From Perilla frutescens (taxonomy: Eukaryota; Streptophyta; Magnoliopsida; Lamiales; Lamiaceae), in contig BRKX01000004.1 of NCBI GenBank assembly GCA_026008535.1, positions 14,533,501 to 14,597,500 of the forward strand: a stretch of DNA of 64,000 bases, read 5' to 3'. The translations under genes and the position numbers were made by a program. The number at the start of each line of letters is the position of its first letter. Position 1 is the stretch's first letter. Shown in pieces: positions 11,198-23,545 of this stretch. The notes below the pieces were generated by a model. The model ran no database searches. It saw nothing but the letters and a program-made list of their open reading frames with translations, and was not told the DNA's origin.

Positions 11198-12208
11198 TAA
11201 GTTGCATATTTGCACCTTTATTTGGGTGATTTGACCTTATTTTGTTAAGCTTTGGTGTTTGGTTACTTTAAATTACTTGTATTTTGTGTTTTGCAAGGGA
11301 ATATGGATAGTTTGTGGAAAAGAAGGCTTAAAACAATCATTTTGGATCGAATTTTGCTTAAGGGTGTTCAAAGCTAGCTGTCCAGGAGCCGATTGCAAAT
11401 AAGGCATGGTCATGCCTTAGTCCAGGAGCCTGTGGACAGGATTTAATTATAAAACTGAAGTTGGGCCCAGACTTATTAAAGGAGAGGCAACGTTTATTAT
11501 CCAAGATGAACGAAACACAGAAGGCAAGAGAATCAAAGTCCTAAGGAGAGTAGGAGACTTACCATATCAAGGTGAGAGAGAGATTTTTCCCTAGACTTGT
11601 TATTATTTATTGAATGTTCTTTAGTTTTCGATAGAACTAGACGGTAGGAGACGGACGATAGAAGGCAGGTGATTAGACACGCCATTTCTTATTCTTTCTT
11701 CTGTTTTATTTATTTTCTCTTTTATGAGTTCGTAGTTTTCTATCTAGTGAGAGGATAATCAAGACTTTGGTTCTACACGACTGTGAGATCTAATCGGTTT
11801 TGTTTACTTTTAATTCACTCTTTATTTATATATCTTCTGCTTGTGATTTTTATTATTATTTTGATGATCATGCAAAGTGCACATTATAATAATTGTTGGA
11901 ATGATATATTGCTAGTTGAATGGTCTAAATCCGTAATTGTTTAGATTGTTCACACAAGTAGCACGATTGGATAGATTGGGGTTAAACAATCCCGTTTTTA
12001 ACACTTTGGAGATATATAATCTAATTTGAACAGGTCATCGTATGATCTCTGTTGGTTAGAATTAGTTTTTCTCTAGATATTAAAGTTGTTGGTAGATTAA
12101 ATCCTATTGTCATACCTAGGGTTGTTTGCTAATTAGGGAAGTAATCTACGGTAGTACCTTGGTTGCCAATACACTAAGGAGAGACGAGGTTGTTTGTTGG
12201 TCCCGGGA
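11198..12208. repeat. Probable LTR-retrotransposon remnant
   Basis: Moderately AT-rich, noncoding sequence. It begins near TGATAAGTTGCATATTTGCACC (11195), which looks like an LTR start of the Tat/Ogre kind, and lacks any protein domain. I cannot define the other end or a target duplication, so the class is tentative. Confidence 0.35.
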
Positions 12209-13130
12209 CGAGTCAGAATCAGTTTAGAGAGGGGGGAGGTGAATAAACTGATCCAAATCTTGACAATATTTGCGGAATAGACTGGGCCCTTGACTCGCGA
12301 AGTTATCCGTGCTTTGAAGTGATCAGTTGAGATGATCAGCTAGCTCGGAGTGATGTGTGTGTGTGTGTGTGCTTGAGGTGTGCAATTAAGACATGCAACT
12401 TAAAAATGGAAAACATAACACACAGACAATTTTATAGAGGTTCGAAGCTCAACTTCTACGTCATCTCTTCCTTCCATAGAAGGGCAATTCACTATGCAAG
12501 TGTAAAGTTCCTTTATTACAGTTACACAGTGAAGACAGGTGTTGGACCTGGCTGTCGGTGACTTTATGAGTCACGGATTCCTTTCTAACTGGTGCTGTCC
12601 TTGAAGCGGCGATCCAATGATCGCAGCCTCCTCAGCCGGTAGGGTCGACAGTCTCACACTTGTGATCCCCAACTGCTCGCTAGAGAGATAAGATGTCATT
12701 GGCCATCTTTACAAGTTTTTAGATCTCTTTCGATCTTCAAGAATACAGTCTTGAAACTGGTATCAACTGAAGTGCTCATTTGCGCGTCTTCGGCTTGAGC
12801 TGGGTAGTTGATCGGTGTAGAATAGAACTGAGAGAGTGGCTCTGGCTGGAATTCTTCAACAACTAGCTTGATGAGCAGTTTTGCTCATTCTCTTAAGTTG
12901 GGACTTTTGCTTTGCTGAATTTTGAGCTTGAAGCTTTAGAGCTTTGGCGAACGTCTTTTCGGAAAATCTCTGCACTGAAAGTTTTGTAAAAAGTCTTAAC
13001 AAAAAGTCAAGGTCATCTTCTGGGTCACTCGTCTTTTATAGATGAGTGGCTGGTGACTGTTGTTGATCAATAGGTGATCATAAATGATAAAGTCGTTGAG
13101 AGGCTTTTCATTTAAAGAGTTGTTGAGTAG
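12209..13130. repeat. Unclassified repeat, left part (split by the 3.2-kb solo LTR)
   Basis: Contains a G-rich motif (AGAGAGGGGGGAGGTGAATA, 12223-12242) and a (GT)n tract at 12355-12371, without protein-coding potential. It continues at 16327 after the solo LTR, as shown by the CCTTT target duplication at the two junctions. Its family is unknown to me. Confidence 0.45.
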
Positions 13131-13135
13131 CCTTT

Positions 13136-16100
13136 TGTAACACCCCAGATTTTCGATTAAGGTTTGGAGGATTCTTAATGATAATTAAGAAGTTAAGGAA
13201 GAAATTTAATTAAGGTTAATTGAGGTCAGATGTCAGTCACGACTTTAAGGGTCAGTTTTCGTGAAAATCATCTTTTCAGAAAATTTGATCTTAATTCTTT
13301 TATGACCATTCGTGGTCTCGTTAGAAAGGTTTTAACTCAAGGAGTATGCCGGTGTTTTCAGATTTTAATTCTGAAGTCAATTGAGTTCCCGGTGATGAAA
13401 AACGTATTTAAAGGATGAATGAATAGTAACTTTTGCGTGCGTTCGTGTTTTGAGAAATTTACGAAATCCTCCTCGTTGATCCGAGTCTAGTTCTGTCAAG
13501 CCCCTCTTATGGGAAATGACCCAAGGATTCCTTTGGCGTTCACGGATTACCATTCTGAGGTCAATCGAACGCTCGGGAGCAAAATCTGTCAGTCTAAGTG
13601 AATAGTAAAAAGTAATTCCAAAAAGGGAATCTTTGCTCGTCTTTCTTCAGACGACCCCGTCTTTTTCACGAATCAAGTTGGTTCACTAGTATTCGAGCCA
13701 ACGAGTCTCCCGATATTTTTAGATTTCGTGTTTGAGGTCATTTGGACCTCGACATCGAATAAAACAGCTTTTAATCGAACCCGGGGTAACTTTTGCAGTA
13801 TTTCCGCACTACAATGGCTTCCAAGGGAAGCCAAAGCTTTTCCTATAAATAAAGCATCACCCCTTTCACTTTTTCCACACCAATTTCACCCATTCCTCAT
13901 TTCTAGAGAGTGGGAAAGCTTGTGAGAGCCGAGAAAGTTCTGTCGAAGTAAAAAGCGTTCTTCGTGAGTGTTCTGCAAGACGATGAGCGGAGTGACGTGG
14001 AAGGGATGCGGTGAGGGAAGGTGCTAGGGGCGCCGTTGGGTCGTAGCGGGCGGCTCTGCCGCCGTTGCAACTCGACGAGATGCCGAGCTAGCCACCTTCC
14101 TTCGACGCACCTAACCCCGTCCATTCTTGTTCGTCGGTCTCGATCTCCATTTCTTTTTCCGTCTTTAAATTCCGCATTTACTTTCCGTTCTTTACGTTCT
14201 TCGCGTTTTTCATTATTGCTCGTTTACCTCCGTCTAAGTTATATTTTAGTTTTTATTGAAGTTCCAAGTTAATAACATTTACGTTATATTTCTCGCTTTA
14301 TTCCTGTCGTTATTCTAAGAAGATTAACCTCGTTATTCCGTTAAATTCCGTTCAAGCCACATTTAACGATTTTGTCGTTAATCTAAATTAAAGGAGGATT
14401 ATCGTGTTTATACCGTTGTAATGCCAAAATTTCTTTTAAGTTAAAAGCATGTTATTGCATGTTAAATTCAAGTACGTTGTTTTTATAAAAATTCGGGTTA
14501 ATTGTTCTTCGTGTTCTTCGTGTTCGTCGAAGAAATCAACGAACACGAAGAACAGTTGAAGAACACGTTGAAGGAACCCAGAAGAAGAGAGAGAAAAGAG
14601 AAGGAGAGAGAGAGCCCCGCGGGGGGGTGGGCGCCGCCGCGCCACACCCCCCTCGGCCGCGCCCCAGCCCGCCGGGGCAGGGCGGCCCCGCGGCGGCGGG
14701 TGGCCCGCCAGGGCAAGGTGGCCCCGCAGCGCCCCCCTTCTCCGTGTTGTTTTTCCGCCATTTCTTTTCGGCTATTTTCGTACCCTCTTCCCGAGCTTTT
14801 CAAGCTTTTCAAGTCGTGTTATTTTCAAGTTATTCTTTGTCTAAAAATTGGAAAATCAAGTCGAGATGTTCTTTAAATAAATTCTTCTCAAAATTTATAA
14901 AGTCGTAAATTCGTGCAATCTGTAAATAAATCTTAGATTTTAGTCTTCGAGTAAAATGTCATTATTTCTCGCTTTAGATAGTCGACTTCTTCGAAGAAGG
15001 TCGCTAAGTCGATGATTCGACTTTTGTAGGAGGAAGTGAGCCTCGTAGGAATTCGGAGAAGGATCATCAACTCGTTGCTTTATCTTCTGTCAAGTAATCG
15101 AGGTGGGTAAATCTATACTCATCTAAAGTTTGAGCTAATAAGCTCTAGAAGCATATAGGGCAAATGAAATATCCAATAAAGCATTTTTGCTCTGCCTGAT
15201 CGATCTTTGTACAAGGAAGGAAAGAAAGAAAGATATTATGTTTAATTGAGCTCGTGAGCATGTTCAGAAATGCTAGAAATATTAAAGTATTGTTATGCTT
15301 AGCATGTGATGTTTATAATAGTCTTTAGTTGAAATTCGTATTCATTTACGTTCATCTCCTTGTATTGAATGTTTATATTGTGTTAAGGCTCGTAAGTTAA
15401 GAATTAAGGATTGCCTTGTTAGGGTAGCGTTAAATCCTTTATAGGCCAAGATTATGCTTTATTAAAGGACTAGCCCTTAGACGTGTTGCTCTAAGATTGG
15501 TTTTGCTAGCAAGATGAAGGAAGAAAGGGACTTAGCATTTCGCTTAAGCAGAAATTGAGCTCACAACTTTTAGAGGGAGTCACTGCTGGGTTAATTCCCT
15601 CGCAAACTCGTTTGGATATTTGAGGTAACCCCTCTTCTATCCCATGGCATGCCTAAGGATACAGTTGACATCAGGTTTGAGCCAAGATTGGGCCCAAAGT
15701 AAAGAAAAGGTTTTGCGGATATGGAGAGGGCTTTTGCGTTTTGCTCTCCATATACCGCCAGTTCATTGTTGGATATTTCTCAAGTTATTAAAGAAGCTTT
15801 CATTAAAAAAACCCACTGAGTACATTAGTGCTCACGCCCTCTTTTTCAAATGTTTTCAGGTTGAGATGCCGAGGATGATGGTGGCTGTGGATGTGGGTTG
15901 GCTGCCAAGATTGTGTTGCTATTATATAAGTTTCTTTGAAATCTCATTATGTGTTCTGCTACTCTGATTAACTCTTACTAAATTCCGTTCAAGGTTCTAT
16001 TATGTTTATTCGAGATTCTAAGAATATTCCCAGACGATTACATATATATAAGACGCATATTAAGTTTATTTCCGCTTTCCGAGTATGATTTCCTTTCACC

Positions 16101-16321
16101 TATAAAAGAGCCTATGCTTGTTGGTATCTGATTAGTTAGCCGTTTTATTCCGCTAAAGCATGTGTTCTTCTTAATCAAGTAAACCCGAGTATCATCAACT
16201 ATCTTCAAAGCATACCTTTATTCTTAAACTTCTTCGTTAATCTTCTAAATTTACTCGTTAAATCCCTTAATAACACCCCGTCCCCATTCGTTAATCCCTA
16301 TCTCGGGACCGGGCCGTTACA
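13136..16321 (+). mobile_element. 3.2-kb solo LTR of a Ty3/gypsy element (Tekay/Del type)
   Basis: Starts TGTAACACCCCAG and ends GGGCCGTTACA, the end signature of Tekay/Del chromovirus LTRs. It is flanked by a perfect 5-bp target duplication CCTTT (13131-13135 and 16322-16326). A TATA box (CCTATAAATAAA near 13839) divides a U3-like part from a long downstream part. There is no PBS, gag or pol, so it is a solo LTR left by LTR-LTR recombination. A GC-rich island at about 14610-14735 and a perfect hairpin at 14513-14553 lie inside it. Short open frames here (for example 14498-14876, 15644-15967) have no recognisable domain. Confidence 0.75.
14513..14553. other. Perfect 15-bp hairpin within the solo LTR
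   Basis: GTTCTTCGTGTTCGT (14513-14527) is exactly complementary to ACGAACACGAAGAAC (14539-14553) across an 11-nt loop. It lies just upstream of the GC-rich island. Confidence 0.7.
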
Positions 16322-16326
16322 CCTTT

Positions 16327-16762
16327 GCTCTTCTGACATGCTTTTGTTCCAAGATCTCGGTTGCATTAACTTCAAGATCTTCATGTTGGCTTTTCTGAAA
16401 TTTGAATTTCAGCTACGGCTTCTATCTTAATCTTCAGTTCTGGGCTTTGACTGACAGTTAGAATCTTCAGTTCCTCGGCTGCCAGTTTTGCAAGCTCTAG
16501 TTTAGATCATTTTCAGCTGGCAGTTCTGGACTCTGGCTTGATGCTCTCTGAGCTCCAGTTTGATTTGCTTCAGCTGGAAGTTTTGAACCAGTGTTCTTCA
16601 GCTGACATTTTGGACTGATGTCCCTTCAACTGGAACTTCCTCGAACTGGTCTTCAGTCTGGATGTTGAGCTGGCGCTTCTTCAGTTGAACTTCTAAACTG
16701 GTGCGTTTTCAGTTGGTATCCTCTGAACTGGTACATTCTTCAGCTGGAACTTCACCTTCCTA
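16327..16762. repeat. Unclassified repeat, right part, with a 28-30 bp minisatellite
   Basis: Continuation of the repeat at 12209-13130. From about 16510 to 16755 it is an array of diverged units around CTTCAGCTGGAACTT...GAACTGGT, at least seven copies at roughly 28-30 bp spacing. No protein domain is seen. Confidence 0.5.
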
Positions 16763-17505
16763 CACTTTGAGACCACATGCCCAACCACTTGACATGCACC
16801 ACAAAAAGGAGGAAGATTCTCATAATCTAAATCAACAAAGAACGATGAATCCCCTCTATCGATCATTACCGAGTTTTACAATTGTTGCGTCATATCAATT
16901 TCCATCAAAATTCTTGCCAAATTCCCCATTGCTCCATGCACTGAATTACCATCAATTTTGAGAGGAGTTCCCATCGCTCTTGCTATCCCCACTAATACTT
17001 CATTGTGCCAATACTCAAACGGGAGATTATAAACCCTAACCCACACCGGAGCCAGTGTGGATTGCACGTTGTAAGGTGTAAATTTTGGAACCCAATCTCT
17101 GATCCTTATGACTCCTGGATTTACGTTCCAAACCAACGAACTCTTAACCTTTCTCTGATCCAATTCACAATTAAATTGCATAGAGAAAAATCCCTTCCCT
17201 AACGATGTGAGACGCCATGGCTCCGACGTAGCCCAAATCTTTATAAGATTTACATGCAGCTTCTGTAGAGGCCAGGGCTTATCTCCCTTTGATAACATCA
17301 ATCGCCCTATTAGTGCAAATTGAAACTTTTCCAATTGAATTTGACACAAATTCTCCGGAATCGAAATTGAACAGAATTCCCCTCACTTGATAGGTTGAAT
17401 TTGTATAAGCGTTATTGTGAATACATCTGGATATCTAGTGGAAGTAGGATGCTTAACCAATGAAACAAATGATTGTGCATGCAGTGGATTCTCAGAACTT
17501 GTCAT
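16763..17505 (-). pseudogene. LINE (L1-type) ORF1 fragment: DUF4283 plus zinc knuckle
   Basis: From an ATG at 17505 the minus-strand reading has the DUF4283-like segment (PWRLTSLGKGFFSMQFNCE, VWVRVYNLPFEYW, ARAMGTPLKID) typical of the first protein of plant L1 elements. A CCHC zinc knuckle follows at 16812-16765 (CGACQVVGHVVSKC). There are two in-frame stops, TGA at 17385-17383 and TAA near 16878-16876, and the C-terminal part is cut off by the neighbouring repeat at about 16763. No reverse transcriptase is present. It is a dead, truncated insertion. Confidence 0.75.
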
Positions 17506-17814
17506 AGAATTAAAACCCTAGCCGCCAAATTAGGGTTTATCGATTGTATTCCCAAAGCTCGAGAGGGGTCCTTGGATCTTTTTTCCAACGTTCGTGAAGA
17601 GTTGTTAGAGGTTGAGAAGACGTTCAGATGTGAGACCTGAACATTTGAAAGATGATTAATCGACGGCGGAATCTCTATCAAACCATGATAAAAAGGATGG
17701 GTGATGAAACTGGATTGCAGCAAAAACATTGGAGGTCAAGAACAATTCAATATGCTTTTGTGGATGTTTGAACCCATGACCTCAATAAAAAAAACCTCCC
17801 AAAAATATAAAAAA

Positions 17815-18536
17815 ATATTCAAATTTTTGTATTTAATTTAATAAAACATAAAATGTGTACAAATTAGATAATTTTCGGATCAAAATGTATTCATGCAGAT
17901 CTACTCTCAATTTTTCCTCTGATTATTCTCTTCAAAATTTGATTTTCAAATGGTCTTTGAAATCTTAAGAGTAATTTGTCTCGTTGATCTTCTCGAACTT
18001 GCTGTTTGAACTTTGATAATGTTTATCGGGGGTCGACGGCCTTGATTCCAATTTGAATGTTGGATTTGAGGTATTGGAACTTTATAATATCGTCTGGAGA
18101 CTTGAGAACCTTGATTCCGGATCGGATGCTGAATTTGAGATAACTTCGGTGAAAAATGACTTGAATCTCACTAGAACACCCTTGAATGCTGGAAAGAACT
18201 CCATAGAGAATTTTTCTCCAATGTTTTGAACTTTTCAATTTTGACTTTTGGTGTGATTCTCAACTGATATGAAAATCTCGATTTATAGTTGTAGGGAGAG
18301 AAAACATGGAGGATTTAAGTCTGATGTGGCGCAATCTCATTGGTTCTTGAATATTGGTATATATATATTCAAAGATATTTACTTGTTGCCAAATAAACTT
18401 GATTTTTTATCATATAATAATATCATTTTTATTTAAATATTTTATTTAATCTTGAATTTTCTATGATTCCAAAACTAAATACTAAATATAAAAAAATATT
18501 ATATATAATTAATTAAATTTCGCCGCCTACAATTTG
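17815..18536 (+). repeat. Diverged relative of the solo LTR at 10281
   Basis: The stretch starting AATTTTTGTATTTAATTTAA and containing TTTTCGGATCAAA, a TATTTATAGTTGTAGG promoter-like motif and a CCTACA end parallels 10290-11015 in order and spacing. The TG start is not preserved. No coding potential. Confidence 0.55.
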
Positions 18537-18873
18537 TTTTCTTTTTTTGAATGTCTGAATAGATAAGTTAGTTTCTATATATATTTAGCTTATTTATTAA
18601 TATATCATATTTAATATGTTTACATTATGCATTAATCAATTGTCAAATAAATAAATATGTGCATATTATGAAGTTTATTATTTATTTATCTTTTCTAATA
18701 ACTTTCTTAATATTAATGAAAAATCCAATGAGCTATATGAATGGGACGAAGTGAGTATATCTAAACATAAGTATAACCATATCTATTAAAGTATAAATCT
18801 CTCCACCAGTCCACCCCACCCCCAAAATAGTTAACTGTTTCATTACATAATTCGTTTCATTTTTTTATACGTC
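18537..18873. other. AT-rich spacer before the truncated gypsy element
   Basis: Noncoding. The motif TAAACATAAGTATAA occurs here (about 18762) and again just right of the element (about 22410), so the flanks may be related, but no element boundary can be drawn. Confidence 0.4.
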
Positions 18874-21690
18874 ATGCCCGACGAGCTACCGAAGAAGCTA
18901 CCGCCGAAAAGGACGGTCGACCATGAGATTGAGATGGTGTCGGGTACAAAGCTTCCTATCTGAGCACCGTATCGAATGTCATACCCCGAGCTCAAGGAGC
19001 TCAGGAAACAATTAAAGGAGTTGCTCGAGAGCGGGCTGATCCGGCCTGTAAAGTCCCCGTATGGTGCCCCCGTATTATTCCAGAAGAAGTCAGACGGCAC
19101 CCTACGGATGTACTGTGATTACCGCGCCCTAAACAAACTGACGGTGAAGAACAAATATCTAATACCATTGGTGGCAGATTGCTTTGATCGCCTCAGCTGG
19201 GCAAAGTATTTTTCGAAGATCGATCTCAGATCGGGCTACTGGCAGGTGAGGATCAAGGAAGGAGATGAATTCAAGACAACCATCGTGACGAGGTATGGGG
19301 CATATGCGTATTTGGTGATGCCCTTCGGCTTGACGAATGCCCCTGCCACCTTCAGTACTTTAATGAACCAGGTACTCCACGGGTTCCTGGATGAGTTTGT
19401 GGTGGTGTACCTTGACGATATTGTTATCTATAGTGAATCCCTAGAGGAGCATCTGGAGCACCTCCGCAAGGTATTCACTAGACTACGCAAGCATGAGCTT
19501 TATGCCAAGCCGTCAAAGTGCTCATTTGGCCAAGACAGGATCGAGTTCCTGGGCCACATCATCGAGAGCGGAAGGATACGCATGGATCCCAAGAAGATCC
19601 AAGCAATAGAAGAGTGGAAGCCGCCGGAAGATGTTCATGGAGTGAGATCATTCCTTGGGCTGGCTAACTACTATAGAAGATTCGTGAAGGGGTACTCTGA
19701 GATTGCCCGCCCCTTGACGGATCTCACGAAGAAAACTGAGGTGTGGGAGTGGACGCCCCAAGCACAGGCAGCCTTCGAGAAACTGAAGAAGGCGATCATG
19801 AGTGACCCCGTGCTCACACTCCCCGATCTAACAAAGCCGTTTGTTGTGGAGACGGACGCTTCTGAGTTTACCCTCGGTGGAGTGCTAACTCAAGGAGCGC
19901 ACCCCGTGGCTTTCGAGAGCCGGAAGTTGAAGGATGTCGAAAGACGTTACCCAGTGCCCGAGAAAGAGCTGTTGGCCGTTTTTCACTACTTGAGATAATG
20001 GCGACACTACTTACTAGGATTCCCTTTTGTGGTCAAGACGGACAACACGGCAGTGAGTTACTTATTAACCAAGCCGAAGCTGACTGCAAAGCAAGCAAGA
20101 TGACAAGAATTGCTTGCAGAGTTTAATTTCTCACTGGAGTACATGGCGGGCTCTAGCAATCATGTCGCTGACGCCTTAAGTCGGAGAGCAGACCTAGAAG
20201 ATCAACAGGTAGTGGCAGCCCTTGCCTCTAGCAAAGTGACTACCAATCTAAAAGACAAGATCCGTGAGCTCACATAGGAGGACCTTACTGCGCAGGGCCT
20301 ACTCAAGCTAGTCGAGCAAAAGAAAACCCGGAACTTTTAGCTCGAATATGGACTTTTGAAGATTAAGGGTAACCGTCTCTATGTCCCAAGAGGCGGCGAC
20401 CTGCGTAAATCAATTATTGCGGAGTGTCATGATACTCTCTGGACGGGACACCCTGGCGAAGAGCGCACTGTGGCCCTCATACATAGGACGTACTTCTGGC
20501 CACAAATGCAAGATGAGATCGAGACATTCGTCCGCACTTGTATGGTGTGTCAGCAAGACAAGGTGGATCAACACAAGAAAGCAGGGTTACTGGAGCCACT
20601 CTCCATACCCTTATCTCCATGGGAGAGTGTCTCGATGGACTTCATTACCGGTTTACCAAAGGTTGGAGACCTGGATGCAATCGTTCGAAGTACGCCACTT
20701 TTGTGCCAGCCCCCAAGACAATCACAGCAGAAGAGACATCTCAACTCTTCTTTAAGCACATTGTCAAGTTTTGGGGACTGCCGCGGGATATTGTTAGTGA
20801 TCGGGACTCCCGTTTCACTGGCAACTTTTGGACCGAGTTGTTCAGACTACTCAGGTCCAAGCTGAATATGAGCTCGAGCTTTCATCCACAGTTCGATGGG
20901 TAGACGGAGCGCTTCAATTCAATGCTGGAAGAACATCTTTGACACTTTATCAGCGCTAATCAGAAGGACTGGGTGAAGCTTCTAGATGCTGCTCAGCTGT
21001 GTTTCAATGCCCAAAAGTGCTCTACCACCAACGGTACGCCTTTTGAGATATGTACCGGGCAGCAACCGCTCCTCCCACACTCGATTGACGCCCCGCAAGA
21101 TGCTAGAGTTTCGCCAGCGCAGAGTTTCTCTCTAGAATGGAAGCAGAACCTCGACCTCACCGGAAGCTATCTGGAGAAAGCACAGAAGCGCATGAAGAAA
21201 TATGCAGATCACAAGCGCCGCTTTGTGGAATATCGAGTGGGAGACTGAATTATGGTTAAGGTCCCAGACTAACAACTCTCAAAAGCATCCCGAGGGCAGA
21301 ACGCTCGCTTGATGCCGAAATATATCGGACCCTTAACCATTTTGCAGCACATTGGGAAGGTAGCCTACCGAGTAGAGCTGCCCCCATGGTGGCGGATCCA
21401 CAATGTCATCCACGTCAGCCAACTGAAGCCGTTCCAGGCAGATAAAGTGGACGCTACGCGCAATTTGCCCGACCGCCCCCAGCTCCGTCTGGTCAACAAC
21501 ACAGAGAAGCGGATCGCGGACGCCATTCTCTGCCACCGGGACACAGACAAGCGAAAGAAGCTCCACAGAGAGTACCTGGTGCAGTGGGCAGGATGCACGA
21601 AGGAGGAGAGCACATGGGAGAAAGCGACGACCCTCAAGGCGTTTCAGCCGCTGATTGATGCCTACCTGACGACCATGGCGTCGAGGATGT
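18874..21690 (+). pseudogene. Chromovirus (Ty3/gypsy) pol: RT, RNase H, integrase, chromodomain, 5'-truncated and decayed
   Basis: Reverse transcriptase motifs (KIDLRSGYWQVRIKEGDEFK, VMPFGLTNAPATF, VVYLDDIVIYS with the YLDD active site) are followed by RNase H (VVETDASEFTLGGVL), integrase (HHCC-like zinc region, then SMDFITGLP and the D-D-E region) and a C-terminal chromodomain (REYLVQWAGCTKEESTWEKA). Gag, protease and the 5' LTR are missing. Nonsense codons occur at 18961, 19996, 20101, 20275, 20338, 20902, 20940, 21246 and 21270, and a small deletion with frameshift near 20690 breaks the integrase core. All nine stops fit single C-to-T or G-to-A changes (former Arg, Gln or Trp). The element ends in its own 3' LTR. 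Confidence 0.9.
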
Positions 21691-21713
21691 CGCCAACTCA
21701 AGAGGGGGAGAGC

Positions 21714-22382
21714 TGTCACGGGATGCCGCCCTCATTCTATCCCCTCTCCCAGGATACACCGGGACAAGTCCATTCCCTTATCCCGATCCTTGGGATAGGC
21801 AGCGATGGGCCCCTTGCTACCGAGGCCCGTCGGGCTCCCGTGACTGGCGCCCCAGCACCCTGGGCCACCCGCACTAGCACCACCTTACCGTCGGGACGGA
21901 CCTCCGCCAAACGCCCCGTCCGAAGCTCCATTGTTGCCTAGAGTGCTAGCCATTCTCTTGTAGTGTACATATTTGTAAGCACGGCCTTGCACGGCCGTTT
22001 TTATCGTTTTCTAACTTAGTTGTATCTAGTGCTGTCACTAGCGTTTTTTTCTAAACCTATTATAGGGGGTGAGAGTGAACTTTTGTCTGACTAGTGAGCG
22101 TTGCAAGGAGTGACCCCCTCTCCAACCAACGCGTGCTGTAATTGCTTCCAAGCTATAATGTACATTTCAATTGCATTAATGAAGATTTCTTTGCAATCAA
22201 TCGTGTTCATGTGTTGCTTGCTCTACCGAGACCACTAAAAGCACCGGAGGGTGTGAATTGCGTCGTCATCGTGCATCAAGCTTTGCGAGTAAAGTTTTTG
22301 AGAGTGAGGCGGACGTAGTCTAGAGAGGACTACTAGCTGCATGGTGCGCTACTAAGCAAAGCACTACAAGCGCCCCGTGACA
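21714..22382 (+). mobile_element. 3' LTR of the truncated chromovirus
   Basis: Starts TGTCACGGGATG directly after a purine-rich tract (AGAGGGGGAGAGC, 21701-21713, the polypurine tract) and ends GCCCCGTGACA. The first and last 8 bp are inverted copies. Length is 669 bp. No matching 5' LTR exists in the window. Confidence 0.8.
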
Positions 22383-22544
22383 CTCGTCGTTACATTATAT
22401 CAAAATATGTATAAACATAAGTATAATTGTTTCACTATATTATATCAAAATATATAATGTATTAATTATTTAGCAGTATAATTCGTTTATTACTTTTCTA
22501 TAAAACTTCTCCGCCTACAATCTTTTTATTTATTAAAAAAAGAT
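22383..22544. other. AT-rich spacer
   Basis: No feature is seen between the chromovirus LTR and the next MITE. Confidence 0.4.
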
Positions 22545-23545
22545 AAAAATTTGTATGAGACCGTTTAATGGTCTTTTGTGTTAGACGGGTCAAATAGGAC
22601 CCTAATTCGCCCAAAAAACCTATCCAAAACCGCAAAAATAGTCAGGCGTGCAGACTCTACGTGTGTAGTACTAGGTATAAAGTAAAATATTACTATGCAT
22701 GAAGTAAAGTATCACTAATTATATATCAAAATATCACTTAATATAAATTGAAGTATTTTCACCATACTAAGAAGAAAATAAATGAATTTTTTCTGTATAA
22801 ATCATAATGTAGAGTTTTAATTTAATTGATTCATTTATTTCTTTTTTTGGGATATGTTTGTTGATTCTCCAGACATCACGTATTACTATGAATGAAGTGA
22901 AGTAAAATATCACTAGTTCTGTGTCGAAGTATCACTTGATATGAATTGAAGTATCATCAACCATGAAATCTTTTCACATGCTAAGAAAAAAAATGAATTA
23001 TTTTCTACATAAATCATAACGTGGACTTTTAATTTAGTTGATTAGTTTATCTTTTTTTTAGAATATGTTTGTTAATGCCAGATAACAAGTATCACTATAT
23101 ATGAAGTAAAATATCACTAGTAATAAAGCGCATTATCATTACCTCTATGAAGTATCTAACAATCCTCATTTTCTTTTTTTTTTCTTTTTTTTTAAATCTT
23201 CATTTTATATCAAGCCTAGTACATGAGCTCACACATTAGCGTCAGATGAATGTATTGAGCGAGATGCCGGATACAAAAGTTAAATAAAATTAATTCAATT
23301 CAATTTTAGGACTCACTAATTTCATTTTAGGGTATATATTTATTTCAAAAAAAATTAAATTAATTAAAAAAAATAAAAAATTTAAAAGTGAAAAAAACTA
23401 AAAAAAGTGGAAAAAGGATGGAAAGGGGAAGGGGACCACTGAAAAGAAAAAAGAAAAAAAAAGAGAGAATGACCACCTAATGAGTCAAATAGAGATCCGT
23501 CTAACATAAGAAATCCGTTAGACGGTCTCACACAAGTGAGCCTCT
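22545..23545. mobile_element. MITE of about 1 kb with long terminal inverted repeats
   Basis: The left arm (TGTATGAGACCGTTTAATGG..GTGTTAGACGGGTCAAATAG) and the reverse complement of the right arm (TGTGTGAGACCGTCTAACGG..GTTAGACGGATC..ATTTGACTC) pair over roughly 50 bp. Inside are two to three diverged tandem units of about 212 bp around GAAGTAAAATATCACTAG. There is no coding capacity and no clear target duplication, so the superfamily is not assigned. Confidence 0.65.

Noticed and set aside
14498..14908. Overlapping Arg/Pro-rich open frames in the GC island
   Set aside because: All frames are open because of the base composition; they overlap each other on both strands inside an LTR and show no domain.
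15644..15967. 107-codon frame in the solo LTR
   Set aside because: No recognisable domain and no start context; LTR sequence.
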